Below the pieces are notes generated by a model. That model made no database searches and had not been told where the DNA came from. It saw nothing but the letters and a program-made list of their open reading frames with translations. Both the position numbers and the translations under genes were made by a program. This document shows positions 49,866-62,535 of a stretch of 64,000 bases of DNA, one piece after another (position 1 is the first letter of the stretch; each line of letters opens with the position of its first letter). This stretch comes from Ailanthus altissimus (taxonomy: Eukaryota > Streptophyta > Magnoliopsida > Sapindales > Simaroubaceae), in the NCBI GenBank assembly GCA_946807835.1, contig OX327712.1:19176001-19240000 (forward strand), in the 5' to 3' direction.

Positions 49866-51449
49866 TTATATTACAAATAATTTCTAATATAAAACAATTA
49901 ATAACTACCATAAATCACATATATTCAACAATTAAAAGACATGTGTCCTTTAACAATTAAAGGTGGCAATTGCTTTGCCATTTAATATACATTTTTGACA
50001 CATAATAAATATGTGTCCTTTAATTAAGAATAAATAACAACTTTTATCTTGCCATTTGTCAATTATTAAAGGTATCAACATGGCATTATTTGACAAATGG
50101 TAGTATATTGTGGCAAGAGGTGAAATGAGTTGGCAAGTGATGACTAATCATCACTTGTCACTTTTCAAGCTCATGAGCTTAACACTTAAATTCATCAACT
50201 TCCTAAAAGATTATGAAATAATTTTTACTTTTTAAAATTTTTTCAAATCGAATTGTTCGACCTAGTACGCTACCCCAATACTCAATGAGTATACTCTATA
50301 TTGTAAGATTCCCTAGTTCACACCCATGTTTTTGAAAATGTTTTCGTAAGTCTGTAAATGATGCCCCACACATATGTTACAAAAATTACAGAACGACATA
50401 TTAAACCATACAAGCTTAGATTAATATATATTCGTATAATCTCTCTGTCACTTATATCTTGAAATAGCAAAGACATAGATCATCACCGTCAAATCTCAAT
50501 TTGCTCAACCGTAAACTTATTTCTAGATTTATATTTTCATAAATAATATCTGCAAATACTTTTACAATATTGTTTAACCCTATAAAAAAAAATTTCAAGG
50601 TTTATACTTGTGGCCATAAGACTTCTTAAAATATAATCTCGAAGTATCAGGATATAAAACTTACCCATATGAGCTTACGGATCCCATATCTACACACACC
50701 AAACTACATGAGCATCAGACCATACCTGCGATACTTAGCGATCGGACCATGAAAGGTCTCTGACATGTGTAGAACCTAAGTATGTTGGATCACTTACAAG
50801 CTATTATGGTGCTTAGGTCAAAGGACTACAAATACTACTCAACGCAAGAAGACCCTTTATTAACGACTTTATGAATGTCTATTAGAGGTCCTTATTGAAT
50901 CTGTTCAGTACCCAGTTTTTACTAAATACTTGTATGCCTATACGAGCTTTCATTGAACTCATAGTCTACTAAGATTAACCATCTTGACCATCCAGATATA
51001 GACATACATTTATCTATAAATGATAAGATCTTCATCAACAAACCTGCATCAGTGAAGATAGATTAAGAACATAAAGTTTGATAACATACTTGCACAATGA
51101 TATTTTCTAACACTATTTGCAAATCCTTGCAACTATGTCATTGCTAATATATTCCTAAGTCTTTGTCCTATTTTAGACAATGCTCTAACTCTTTAGATTT
51201 TGCTGACTCTTATAATCTACTAATTCTTAACAGTGCTAACTCTTAGCATTTATAACTCTCAGCATTGCTAACTCTTAGCATTATTCTAAACTCCTTTAGA
51301 CTAGATTGAACTCTTTCAAATTATACAATGTCTAAAACGTTTCAAGCATCTTACCATTTATTATTTAATATTAATGATTTTATTATAAATATTTATTATA
51401 TAAATATTAAACAATTAATATTTATACAATATTATAATTGAATGTAAGT
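49866..51449 (-). repeat. Nested LTR-like repeat, same family as the window's right end
   Basis: The right half (50,905-51,449) read on the minus strand matches 63,566-64,000: shared runs around gagttcaatc.agtctaaag and agctcgtata.gatatacaag. It contains short repeats of gctaactcttagcat near 51,230-51,280. ACCTT flanks it (49861-49865 and 51450-51454), a possible target duplication, though its ends are not clean TG..CA. Confidence 0.55.
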
Positions 51450-51509
51450 ACCTTATCCAACATCAAGGCCACTTTGAATTATGGTATAGAGTTTGTTAGC
51501 ATATTGAAG

Positions 51510-52807
51510 TGCGGTTTCTAGCTAAGTACAAATGCACACTATTGTAAACAAGTAATATAAAATAAGTAGAGTATCGTTCATATGAGAAATTATTATTATT
51601 ATTTATACTAAGTACTGAAATTATATATTCATACTTTTATTTAGATGAAAGAAAATTAAAATATGGTAATCTGAACTAAATAAACAAAAAAAAACTAAAT
51701 AGATAGAAAAGATTAAAGAAAACAAGATAAAGTCACCAATAACAAATAAAATCTAGGATTACAATTATCCCTTGATATATTACTTGAACCAATTAATCTT
51801 TTCTTAATTCCTTAATATAAATTGTTAGCTAGATCTTTAATATTACCACAAACCTCTGTCAATGACCAAGTGACTATATCTTATCGCAACAATTACCTAT
51901 ATGTCTATAATAATCAGATGAAAATAAGATTTATTAAGAATTGATCTATTAATGCCATATATGCCATATAAGTGTATATATGTCCCATATGAAACTCATA
52001 GTTGTTACTCTATGATTACAAATTAAATTATTTAAAGTGAACACCTAAATTTCTTTGTCAAGTTCATTAGGGCTCCCACAACAATCTAATTAGTGATCAA
52101 GTAACGAGAAATCATTAAGATAGAATAACTAAACAATTCTATTATTGAGTTCATAAAAATAAAAAAGAAATTGAATTCAATCATATATCAAGTTCAAAGT
52201 TGTAACCTTGGATATAAAAGCTTAGGTCATAGTAAAATAAAGAGAGTTTATCAAGAATAATATCATGAAAATTATAGAAAATTAGAAAGATAAAGAGTTG
52301 AAGAGATAAAACTAAATTTTCTACAATCTTTAACCTTCTAGTCTTCTTGATCCTCTAAAAATTGTTCTTTCTCTTTCCGCTTAATTCTTTTTTCTGATTG
52401 TTGAAATAGGCTTTTTGATCTTTTATATATAAGTTTTATATCTTTAAATTAAGGTAAAACATCAAATATAAGTAAGATTAGAATTTATTGTTCATATAGT
52501 ACTATTCATATATTACTGTTCACGCCATAGCACTAGATTTTATGCGCTATAACACTGAACACACTATCACAGGCACCGCTAGTGCTCATTTATGGGTGTC
52601 GCAGCGCTAGGCACTATAGCAAAATACTGTAGCAAATTTAATATTTTTGCCTTATTTTCTTTGGATTTTTATTCCTATTTGCTTCATTGACTCCAAACCT
52701 ACAAAATAACAATAAAGCATATAAAAAATTAAATAATCGTAATTTAAACAAACAAATATTAAGTTTGGAAGATGAAAATATTAGACCTAATTAACCCATA
52801 TCACACA
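51510..52807 (-). repeat. Nested solo LTR (~1.3 kb)
   Basis: Flanked by TGAAG (51505-51509 and 52808-52812), a perfect 5-bp duplication, with TG..CA ends. TATA box at 52421-52430 (minus strand), GC-rich patch at about 52,543-52,620 upstream of it. Shares layout and scattered runs (aagatttattaaga, catatatgcca) with the solo LTR at 26582-27881. It interrupts the RNase H region. Confidence 0.78.
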
Positions 52808-53275
52808 TGAAGTCATTGCTTGACAGGTTATGCTAATGTAAATTGGGGTAATGATCTTAATGACAAAATATATTAGAGGATCTTTTATTTACTTCGAAAA
52901 TAATCTAATATCATAGTCTTCCAAGAAACAAAATGTAGTCTCTAGATCAAGAACAGAAGTAGAATATAAAGCCTTAGCCACAGCTTATTCAAAAATGATC
53001 TGGTTGAGTTCATTACTATAGAAGCTACACATGAATTCTTCTACAATACCAGTAATATATAGTGATAACCAAAGTGGTCTAGTTTTAGCAAGTAATCAAT
53101 GTTTCACTCTCAAAATAAGCACATCAATCTAAACATTCATTTTATCAGAGAGAAAATTGCCAACATGCAGGTAAAAGTTCGATATATGCTAAGTATAGAG
53201 CAAATACCTAACATTCTCACCAAGTCACTGCCATTTCCAAAATTTGATTTCCATTGATCCAAGCTTAAGGAGGGA

Positions 53276-53458
53276 TATAAAAGTATAAAGGAAGCTAAAT
53301 GAAATGAAGTACCCAATAAAAGAAGTGCTTAAGTTGAAGGAAAAATGCAGAAGTTGAGTTTGTTAAATGGCTAGATTTATAAAGCTGTTATAACCATTTT
53401 TTCTACCAAATTAAAGTTGTTGTAATTTTCTTAATTCTCAGATCAAGTGACATTTGTA

Positions 53459-53515
<57 letters not shown>

Positions 53516-53668
53516 ATAGCTCTCTATATAAAACAATGTTATGTATTCGTATTAAATAATGAAATGAAAATCATTTTTTTGTTGCTTATAAATTCTTTCA
53601 ATTCTACTTTATATTTTCTTAGCACTTAGAAAACCTTCTCAGTTTCCAAACAGATATTAAAACTTACA
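53276..53668 (+). repeat. 3' LTR of the exon 2 Copia
   Basis: Matches 46946-47303 but is 35 bp longer, mainly because of a (CT)n(AT)n microsatellite at 53459-53509 that grew after insertion. Confidence 0.88.
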
Positions 53669-53808
53669 TGGACATACCAAACATCAAGATCCTGGTTTCT
53701 TCATTATCCTTTTACAGGATCAAATTAATGGACTACAAGTTCTTTATGATAATCACTAGGATGATAAATTGAAAGAGCTCTTGTAGTTAATATTGGGAAA
53801 CTCTCATA

Positions 53809-54111
53809 GTCATGTATAAAATCTACAGAGAAATCTTTCATTATATTGAAATTAGCAAATTTTGAGGAAAACTAAAGCTAAATAAGATTTGGTTTATGAA
53901 TAGTCTAACTGCTTTTAGTTTAAGTTGCCACTAACTTAATGTAGACTCAAATTATTTTTGAAATTTGGAGCCTAAATTTCCTTTAGCCCAATATTTGATT
54001 AGCCGAAAACAAATTGAATTGAAAAAAAATTAAAAGATATGAACCTTCAAGTGTTTTATCATAGAAGTTGTTAAAAATTGCATACTTCTACAGAATTTCT
54101 TATTTCATAAG
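53809..54111. other. Start of dioxygenase intron 2
   Basis: Intronic AT-rich sequence after exon 2. Nothing else is seen. Confidence 0.5.
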
Positions 54112-54897
54112 TGTTAGAATTGGTGATTCAAATTTGTGTTTGAGCATGATTTTTAGTTGAAGACTAACAAGGAGTCAACATGAGATCGAGGACACATTGG
54201 ACGGACGAGAAAGGGACAAAAATAAAAAACCGTGAGCGAAGAGGGACTTAAAACATGAAAAGAGTCAAGGCCGCATTGCAATGGTGCCTAGGGCCAGCTT
54301 GTGGCACCTAGGCACCAAGACCTAGTCACATTGGCACCTAAGCGCCAACTTTTGAGAAATATCTTTTTTTGAGTTGTGTTGTATCTCAAAGTTGATTTTA
54401 AACTTCTATAACGTGTGGACTCTTATTTCAACTAAAAATAGAGCTTTTAAGAATATTTTGAAACCTATATAAACTTTTAGAACCCTTTAGAATAACTAAA
54501 TATTAGAGAAGAAACTCTAAGAAAGAGAATAGAACGCTTGAGTACTAGGTGCGCAAAGAGAGTGCCATAAGAGTACTTGAGTATTATGTGTACAAGAAAG
54601 TACTAATAGATCTTTTGAAATTTTATTTATTATTATATTCTTTGGTAATCTCTTATAAGAGATCTTTGTGATCTGAGAGTTCTTTGTGAACTTATAAAAG
54701 AAGTTAAAATCATATGATTCACCGTGGACGTAAGCATTTATTTTTTAACCATATAACTTTCTTGTGTCTTATGTATGATTGTTTATCTCATTGTGTGGTC
54801 TTTTCTTATACTTGTTTTACTTGTGAGTGAAGTCTTCTGCACGCATTTAGAGTTTTTAGAGTGCTTGCTAAAAAACTCCAACTTGTTGGAATAAACA
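54112..54897 (+). repeat. LTR-like repeat, probably solo, in intron 2
   Basis: Starts tgttagaattgg and ends ggaataaaca. GC-rich patch at about 54,270-54,350 (ggcacctaggcacc), TATA box at 54466-54473, and a tail with attcaccgtggacgtaagc. Related to the block at 7640-8480. No target duplication found. Confidence 0.5.
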
Positions 54898-55899
54898 TGT
54901 TAAACACTAAGATTCTGAATGTTTTCTTTAACAACCTAAGTGAGTCTAGTGTCACGATGCTTGCCATTAACTTAAAAGACTAGTATATTATATAATACTG
55001 CATACACGCTAATATATATTAAGACCCACTTAACTATAATCTAATATGGAATGTGACATTCAACCCCCTAAATCACTTTAAGCTCTCATCACGACTGATG
55101 CAAACTCAGTGGCAATCACTATTGTCTATATATACCTAAAACTCTACCTAATTTCTATCCGACATGAGATGTGACATTTTCCACCAACTAAAGTGAGCCT
55201 AGAGTTATAGTGAACCTAGTGTCCTGACACTTGCCATTGACCTAAAAAACTAACCTATTAAATAATGTTGCCTACCCATTCATATATATCTAAGACCCAC
55301 CTAATTTCTATCTGATGTAAACCCATTCAATTTCTATTTAATATAAGACGTAATATTCTCCCCTATCCATTTATATGAAATCCTTGTCGCCCTTAGCTCA
55401 AACTCAATGGTAATCTCTATTGTACATATATAAGACATGATATTTTTTTCCACTCAATCACGTGATGGCATCGTCAAGCCTAAACTCAATGACAATAACT
55501 ATTACCTATATACATTAAAGCCCACTCAATTTTTATTCGATATGGGACATGATATTCTCACCCTTCCAATCATGTGACAACCTCGTCACATTGGCCTAAA
55601 ATCAATAGAAAACTCTATTAAAGTCATGTTTGGCCCAAACACAGTGCCAATCCCTACTAAGGCTCAAGACATAATTTTTTTTCCTAATTGATATGAGATG
55701 TGATATTCTCCCCCACTCAATCATGTAATAGCTCAATCACATCTGACCTAAATCAATGGCAATATTTATTGCTCATAGGGATATTATCATCAATACCTTT
55801 TAGGTATGACCTAATTTCACAAATACTCACATGTTTGAAAAATCAACATTAATACCCTTTTTTTTTGTAAAATATGCATGGATGCCCAATCGTAAGCGG

Positions 55900-56202
55900 T
55901 AGAGGTGGGCAACGGTTCAGTTTAACCGAAAACTAAATCGAACTGAATTGGATTTTTTAGTTCTGTATGGTTTAGGGTTCCGTTTAGAGTTTGGTTTGGC
56001 TTTTTAGGAACCAATTAGTTCGGTTTTAATTCGGTTCAATTCAAACTGAAAAAAAATAAACTAAAAATCAGAACTGAACCAATCCAAATCAATTCGGTTC
56101 GATTCAATTTCTAAGGAGTAAAATCAATCTATTCCAAGTTGTTAGAATCGATTAGTTCGGTTCTGACCCAAACTAAACAGAAACTAAAAATGCCTACTCC
56201 TA
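55900..56202. mobile_element. hAT-like non-autonomous element (303 bp)
   Basis: Starts TAGAGGTGGGCA and ends TGCCTACTCCTA (inverted: TAGGAGTAGGCA). Flanked by gtaagcgg (55892-55899) and gtaagtgg (56203-56210), an 8-bp duplication with one mismatch. The interior is full of cggttc / gaacc and gaactgaa motifs on both strands. Confidence 0.82.
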
Positions 56203-56340
56203 GTAAGTGGTCTACCATAAAAGTTAACAGATCTAAGGGTAATCAAGTTATTTTACACTTTAAGCACTCAAACCTTTCAAAAATAATAAAATAATTAAAA
56301 ATAATTTTAAAAGATTCAAAAAAATAAACGACTGGCGATT

Positions 56341-56583
56341 GATGGCCAAAATAACTGCTGCTCTAAGTGGCTAAAATTGCTACTGGAACAACGATCAAAA
56401 TCGCTGCTGGAACGACAGCCAAAATGGCTATTGCGCTAAGCGAGCAAAATGGCCGCTGGAACAACAGCCAAAATGGTTGCTACATCAGTGGTTAAAAATG
56501 CCCTAGAACAATGGCCAAACTAGTGGCTATTCCTAGCGGCCAAACTAGTTGCTATTCCTAGCAGCCAAACTGGCTGTTGGCCA
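56341..56583. repeat. Minisatellite, 24-25-bp unit, ~10 copies
   Basis: Units like agccaaaatggctgctggaa follow each other every 24-25 bp, with an alternative ending ctattcctagc in the last copies. Copies vary by several bases. Most units are 24 bp, a multiple of three, but no long frame runs through. Confidence 0.85.
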
Positions 56584-56700
56584 ATTTTATAATTTTTTAA
56601 AATTTTTTAATGTTTTATTTATTATGATTATTTTTAATTTTTCTTTTTTAATTTTATTTATTATTATTATTTACTTTTTTATTTTTTTATTTTCTAAAGT

Positions 56701-56780
56701 GTTTAAAAAATTTTGTTTTATTTTTTATTATTTTATAAAATGTTTAAAAAATTTTGTTTTATTTTTTATTATTTTATAAA
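56701..56780. repeat. Tandem duplication, 41-bp unit, two copies
   Basis: gtttaaaaaattttg followed by a T-rich run occurs at 56701 and again at 56742, essentially identical. Confidence 0.85.
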
Positions 56781-57706
56781 GAATTTTTATTATTTTTTTT
56801 TTTTTATTATTATGTTTGAAAGTCAAAATTTTAGAACCCGTGCAAGTCATTGTCATGTCAGCTTCGTTTAACATGTAAAGAGTAATTCAATCATTTGATG
56901 TTGATTAACATGGAATATACTTAATTTAACATAATATTCCTAACAATTGGGTATTAGTGTATATTTCATTAAAAAGTTAGATATTAGTGTCGCTTTTTTA
57001 AATTTGTGTATTGGTGAAATTAGCTATACCTTAAGGGTATTTATGATAATATCCTTTGCCCATATACCTATGATATACTTAATTTCCCAAACTCCAGCCC
57101 AAATAAGTGGCAATCCTTATTGTTCATATATACCTATAACCCACTTAATTTGTCAAACTTAATAGTAATCCGTATTAGGGCACGTTCAGTCCAAACTTAA
57201 CGGCAATCCGTATTAAAACTCAAGACACACGATTTTTTTAATTTGTTATGAGATGTGACATTCTCCTCCACCTAACATGATGGCCCCAACACATCTGGCC
57301 AATTTAGTGGCAATCCCTATTGCCCATATATATCCACGACCCAACTAATTTCTACGATATGGTCACTTAATAACAATGCCAATCCCTATTATGATTTAAG
57401 ACACATGATTTTTTTTTTCAATTCGATATGGAACGTGACATTCTACTCTATCTAATCACATGATAGCCCCATCATATCTAGTTGAAATCAGTGCCAATCC
57501 TTATTGCTTATATATACCTATGACCCACCTAATTTCTATCTGATATGGTCACTCAATAGCAATAACTCAAGACATAAGATTGATTTTTTTAGGCCTACAT
57601 GCAGATAAAAATTTAAGTTTACTCTAATACAACTTATCATAGTCCTGGCAGTTGTCGTTGACCCAAAAACTTAGCTTATTAAGTAATGTTGTCTACCTGT
57701 TTATAT

Positions 57707-58309
57707 TGAAAATTAGTTTATATGTCAATTGAGTCATTCCCACAATAGTGGGAGATGGCATGAGAGTGGCTTGGATGGACTTATATAAGATAAGACCTTC
57801 TTGGTTATTGGTTGTACCTTTGAATAATTATCTTCTCCCCCCTTCAATTTATAGGATCTCTCAATAATAACCTCATAGTTCAAGGGTTTTACATACAAGT
57901 TCTTGAAATTTGTAATAGTTTTTTTTTCCTTTATTTTTGGGCATTTGTAAGTAATACCCTACTGTTTGGATAATTATAGTATTGGCCTGACTATTTTAGT
58001 ATTTGCAGTTTGACTTTATAGTTTAGAATTTGTATTGTGGCCTAGAAAATTTGTAATTTATCTTTGAAGATAGTTGATTTGTTCCAGCATTGCCTGAGTA
58101 CGTAGATAACATTACCGAACCTCGTTAAATTTGGTGTTTTTTCTATTTTGTGTATTATGTTGAATGATTGGTTGGCTGGTTGCCTCATTATGATATTATG
58201 TCCCATTGTTAGTATTATTGGTTGATTGTGTTTCGATTACTCGAAAATTGTATTCTACATAATAATTTATAATAGTGCTAATTGTTGTTTGAATACTTTT
58301 AGCAAAACA
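57707..58309 (+). repeat. 5' LTR of the intron 2 Copia
   Basis: 603 bp, ending agcaaaaca just before the primer binding site. Contains cttatataagataaga, a TATA region, near 57,780. Confidence 0.87.
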
Positions 58310-58470
58310 AGTGGTATCAAAGCTCTAGGTTTAGAATAGTGAGTAGTTATTTTTTGTTAAGCACTTACTACTATTTTGGGTTGTAAATTTGGATTGTTAG
58401 TTGTTGGATATAATTATTTGACGGAGCTTGGTTATTTGATATTGTGTATCAAGCTTATTTGTGTAAGGTA

Positions 58471-61400
58471 GCTATGGCATCATCATTTACATCGATGAAG
58501 ACAATCACGATGTCTAGTGCAAAAATAGACGTGAAAAAATTTGATGGCCAGAATAATTTCGGCTTATGATATAGTGAGATATTGGTCGAATTGTGTCAGC
58601 AAGATTTGTATATGGTTCTAGAAGAAATAAAACCAAAACATATCAATGAGACAAATTGGAATAGGCATAATATAAAAGCTTGTGAGTTGATTCGTTTTTG
58701 TTTGTGTAGAAAGCAGAAGTATCCGTTTATTAGAGATAAATTAGCCAGTGCATTGTGGAAGGCCCTAAAGAATAAATATATGAAGAAAAATAATGAGTAC
58801 TGACTGTATCTATTGAAGAGATTTTTTTGTCTTCAGTTGAGACTAAATACGAGTATCAGTTCTTATATTGATGAGTTTAATAAGTTAATTGATTTATTAA
58901 ACTTAGAGAAAACCTTCAAATATAAAATAAAGGTTATGCTATTGAGTAGTTTTCTTCCAGATGAATTAGATCATTTATGTATTACTCGTATCCATAAGAG
59001 GGATAAACTGTCATTTGAAGAAGTTTATTGTACTTTGACAAACTATGAAATTCGTAGAAAGGATCAGAGAGAATATAGAGATAAGTCAATAGAAGCAGTG
59101 ACAATGAGAAGGCATAGTTAGAGTAGGAAATCGGGAAAAAAAGAAAAATCTAAGTGGAGAGGTAGAGTAAGAAAAGATGAGTATGCCTTTTATCGGGAGA
59201 AAGGGCATTGGAAGAAAGATTGTCCGAAGTTGAAAAAGAAATAAAAAGACATGTCTATTTTTAATTCATGTGTTATTGAGAGTGTAAGTGATGATATTGT
59301 GTCAGATTTTTGTTTAGGTGGTCATTCATCCACGTCTGGTTTTAACGAGTGGATTATGGATTTGGGTTGTACTTATCATATGTATCCACATCAGGAATGG
59401 TTCTTTAATTTTGAAGAGCTTAATGGTGAAGTTGTGTATATGGGCAATAATGATAGTTGTCATACTGTTAGGATAGGTTTAATTCGGTTGAGAAATGATG
59501 ATGGATCAACTAGAGTTCTGATAGATGTTCGGTATATACCAAAGTTAAAGAAAAATCTCATCTCTTTGGGAGCCTTAGAATTTAAAGGTTATACTGTGTC
59601 AATACAAGATGAAATACTGAGAGTCATTTTAAAAGCTCTTGTGATTATAAAAGGCACTAGGACAAAAAACTTGTATTACTATAATAGTACAGTGAATGGA
59701 TTAGTGGCCACATTTTTTTATAATGATATAGATTCAAAGATCACTAGATAATGGCATATGCGATTAGGGCATGTAGGTGAGAAAGCATTATTATGTTCAG
59801 TGAAAAGAGTTGTGAGTATTGTGTTTTGAAAAAGTAGAAGAGAGTGAAGTTTGACACCACTATTTATAATGCCAATGGTATTCTTGATTGTGTTCACTCA
59901 GATGTATAGAGACCTTCCAGACTATGTCTATAAGAGGTATACACTACTTTGTTATTTTTGTTGATAATTTTTTCAGAAGAACTTAGGTGTACGTTTTGAA
60001 ATCTAAAGATGATGTACTTAGTGCTTTCTTTAAATGAAAAAAGATGGTTAAGACACAAACTGGCAGGAAGATCAGACATCTCAGAATAGATAATGGTGGT
60101 GAGTATTTCAATGATCAGTTCTTAAAATTATGTCAAGATGAGGGTATTGTACGTTATTTTACTATAAGAGGTACACTACAGTAAAATAAGGTAACAAAAT
60201 GCATGAACCGAACATTGTTGTAGAAAGTTTGGTATATGTTGTCTAATACGGGATTAGCCAATGAGTTTTAGGATGAGGCTGTGATTTATCCATATTATCT
60301 CATTAATTGTCTACCGTCAGCTACTATTGGTGATAGAACTCCATTAGAGGTTTAGTCTGGATAACTTATTTCTAATTATGATTCTTTACATGTATTTGGT
60401 TCTACTGCATATTATCATGTGAAAGAATCAAAGCTAGATTCTAGAGCCAAGAAAGCAATTTTCTTAAAATTTTCTTCAGAGGTGAAATGATATCGTTTTT
60501 GGTATCCGAGTTCGAAGAGGATTTTATCCAGTAAATATGTAACATTTGATGAGTCTTCTATGTTGAAGAAATTAGAAACCAGACAACAATGAATAGTACT
60601 CTGTAACAGGTGAAGCGTACTCAGTAGCAGATGGAGTTGAAAATAACTACATTAAACCTGGTTAGATCTGTAGAGACAGATAATAGTACTCCAAATGACA
60701 GATGAGATTTTGGGAGATGATAGAGAAGGTTCTACTCAGGAACCTCAACAGTAACAAGAATCTATTATAGTAAATAGGCTAAGACATAAGATTTAGAGAC
60801 CTGCTCAATTTATTGATATGATGGCCTATGCACTTTCAATTGTAGAAGATGATATTCCTTTCATTTATAGAGGGGCAGTCAGATATTCTGAAGTTGATCC
60901 GTGGAAGACAGTTATGAAGGAAGAGATGCAGTCTCTTCAGAAGAATGAAACTTGGGAGCTAGCTCAACTACCGAAGGGTAAGAAGTCAATTGGGTGCAAA
61001 TGGGTATATGCAAAGAAAGATAAATTTTCTGACAAGAAAGATGTCTATTATAAGGTAAGGTAGGTAGCTAAAGACTATGCACAAAGGGAAGAAATTGACT
61101 ATAATGAGATATTTTCTCTAATTATGAAACATTCTTACATTAGAATTTTATTGGCCTTAATAGCTCAGTTAAATATGAAACTAGTTTAACTCGATGTACA
61201 AATTGCATTTTTACATGATAACTTGGAAGATGAAATCTATATGACTCGCCAGAGGGATTCAAAGTTATTGGTAAGAAAAAATTGGTTTGCAAACTGAAAA
61301 GATCACTTTATGGTTTAAAATAATCATCGAGGCAGTAGTATAAGCGATTTAATTGATTTATAATGGGTCAGAGGTACATAAGAATCAAATTTGATCATTG

Positions 61401-62427
61401 TGTGTATTTTCAGAGGCTACATGATAATTTTTTCATTTATCTACTCTTGTATGTTGATGACATATTGATAGCTTCAACGAATGTTGAAGAAATTAAAAAA
61501 TTGAAGATTCAGTTGAACCGAGAGTTTTAGATAAAAGATTGGGGTGATGCTAGAAAGATATGGGGCATGAAAATTAGTAGAGCCAAAGAATGAGGCAAAA
61601 TTTATTTTACTCAAAAGTAATATATGAATAAGGTATTACAACGTTTTGGCATTTCAGAGGAGTTAAAACCTATAAATACCTCACTTGCTCCTCATATGAA
61701 GATTAGTGCATCTTTATCTTCTAGTTTAGATGAGGAACGAGAGTATATGTCTGGAGTTCCATATACTAATAAAGTTAGTAACCTGATGTATGCTATGGTG
61801 TATACGAGACTCAACATTTCACAAGTAATTAAAGTAGTGAGTAAATATATGCATGATCCTAGTAAAGGAAAAAAAATAGTGGCAGGCTGTGAAATAGATT
61901 CTACAGTATTTACTGAAAACCATAGATGTTGGCTTAATCTTTGAAAGAGATGATATATGTGTCGATCTGCTATTGGTTATGTTAATTCTGATTATGCTAG
62001 TGATTTGGATAAATACCGGTCAATAACCAGTTATGTATTTACTCTTGCCAGAGCACCTGTGAGTCAGAAGTCTACTTTACAGTCTATAATTGCTTCATCT
62101 ATTATAAAGGTAAAGTACATGGCAGTTACATAGGCAGTAAAAGAAGTTATTTGATTATAGGGATTGCTAGATGAGTTGGAAATTGGTCAGAAGATGATTC
62201 CTGTTAATTCTGACAGTCAAAGTGCTATTCATTTAGCAAAGAATCCAGTGTACCATGTTCGAACGAAGCATATTAATGTTCGGTATCATTTTGTACGAAA
62301 GATCATTAGTAAAGGAAAAATCTTACTTCAGAAGATTGGGACTGCCGAGAATCTCGCAGATATATTGACTAAGGTGGTGACAACGATCAAGTTCAATCAT
62401 TGTTTGGACTTGATCAATGTAGTTTGA
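58471..62427 (+). pseudogene. Gag-pol remains of the intron 2 Copia
   Basis: Gag starts near 58,471 (MASSFTSMKTITMS) and runs in broken frames through 59,121. The zinc knuckle (FYREKGHWKKDC) lacks its first Cys residues. Protease reads WIMDLGCTYHM (DSG changed to Asp-Leu-Gly) in the open frame 59251-59751. Integrase remains at 59,750-60,570; reverse transcriptase start at 60818-61063 (SIGCKWVYAKK) and YVDDILIA near 61,450; RNase H at 61624-62427 (SDSQSAIHLAKNPVYHVRTKHI). Many single-base stops, mostly TAG or TGA. Confidence 0.82.
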
Positions 62428-62535
62428 ATTTGATAACGTCATTGGGTGCAAATTTGGAGGCGTTACTTAGATAAAGAATTTTGGGGAAAAAGTGGAGCTT
62501 TGTAGAGGATTGGCGTAGTCACCAAGGTAGAGATT

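Larger units (their letters stand above)
47330..53250 (+). pseudogene. Gag-pol remains of the exon 2 Copia
   Basis: Degenerate gag (47,330-48,370), protease region near 48,440 (WYLDFWATHHLS, catalytic Ser-Gly of DSG lost), GAG-pre-integrase near 49,010 (LWHRKLGYPS), integrase tail in an open frame (49452-49748, FWWEALYTASYLINRFP). Reverse transcriptase is missing where the nested block 49866-51449 sits. RNase H remains at 52,830-53,230 (CLTGYANVNWGNDLND, then KHINLNIHFIREKI). Stops in every domain. Confidence 0.75.
46946..53668 (+). mobile_element. Copia LTR retrotransposon in dioxygenase exon 2
   Basis: LTRs at 46946-47303 and 53276-53668, in direct orientation. Target duplication TGGAC is perfect (46941-46945 and 53669-53673), and the host reading frame continues across it. 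Primer binding site TGGTATCAGAGC (47304-47315) directly follows the 5' LTR; a purine tract aaggaggga precedes the 3' LTR. Interior coding is heavily decayed and hosts two nested repeats (49866-51449, 51510-52807). Confidence 0.92.
54940..57700. repeat. Degenerate array of a ~115-180-bp repeat
   Basis: Variants of gagatgtgacattctcc recur near 55051, 55169, 55348, 55434, 55548, 55698, 57245 and 57430. Each is usually followed by aatcacgtgatggc, then aactcagtggcaatccctatt, then tatatacctaagacccacc. Spacing is irregular (about 86-180 bp). A further piece lies beyond the Copia (63145-63200), so that Copia inserted into the array. The hAT-like element and the minisatellite interrupt it. Confidence 0.6.

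Noticed and set aside
53447..53629. Frame with repeated Ser-Leu and Tyr-Ile
   Set aside because: Translation of the CT/AT microsatellite in an LTR.
56549..56779. Hydrophobic 76-codon frame resembling a membrane protein
   Set aside because: Low-complexity T-rich DNA encodes Phe/Ile/Leu by default; contains a tandem duplication and no known motif.
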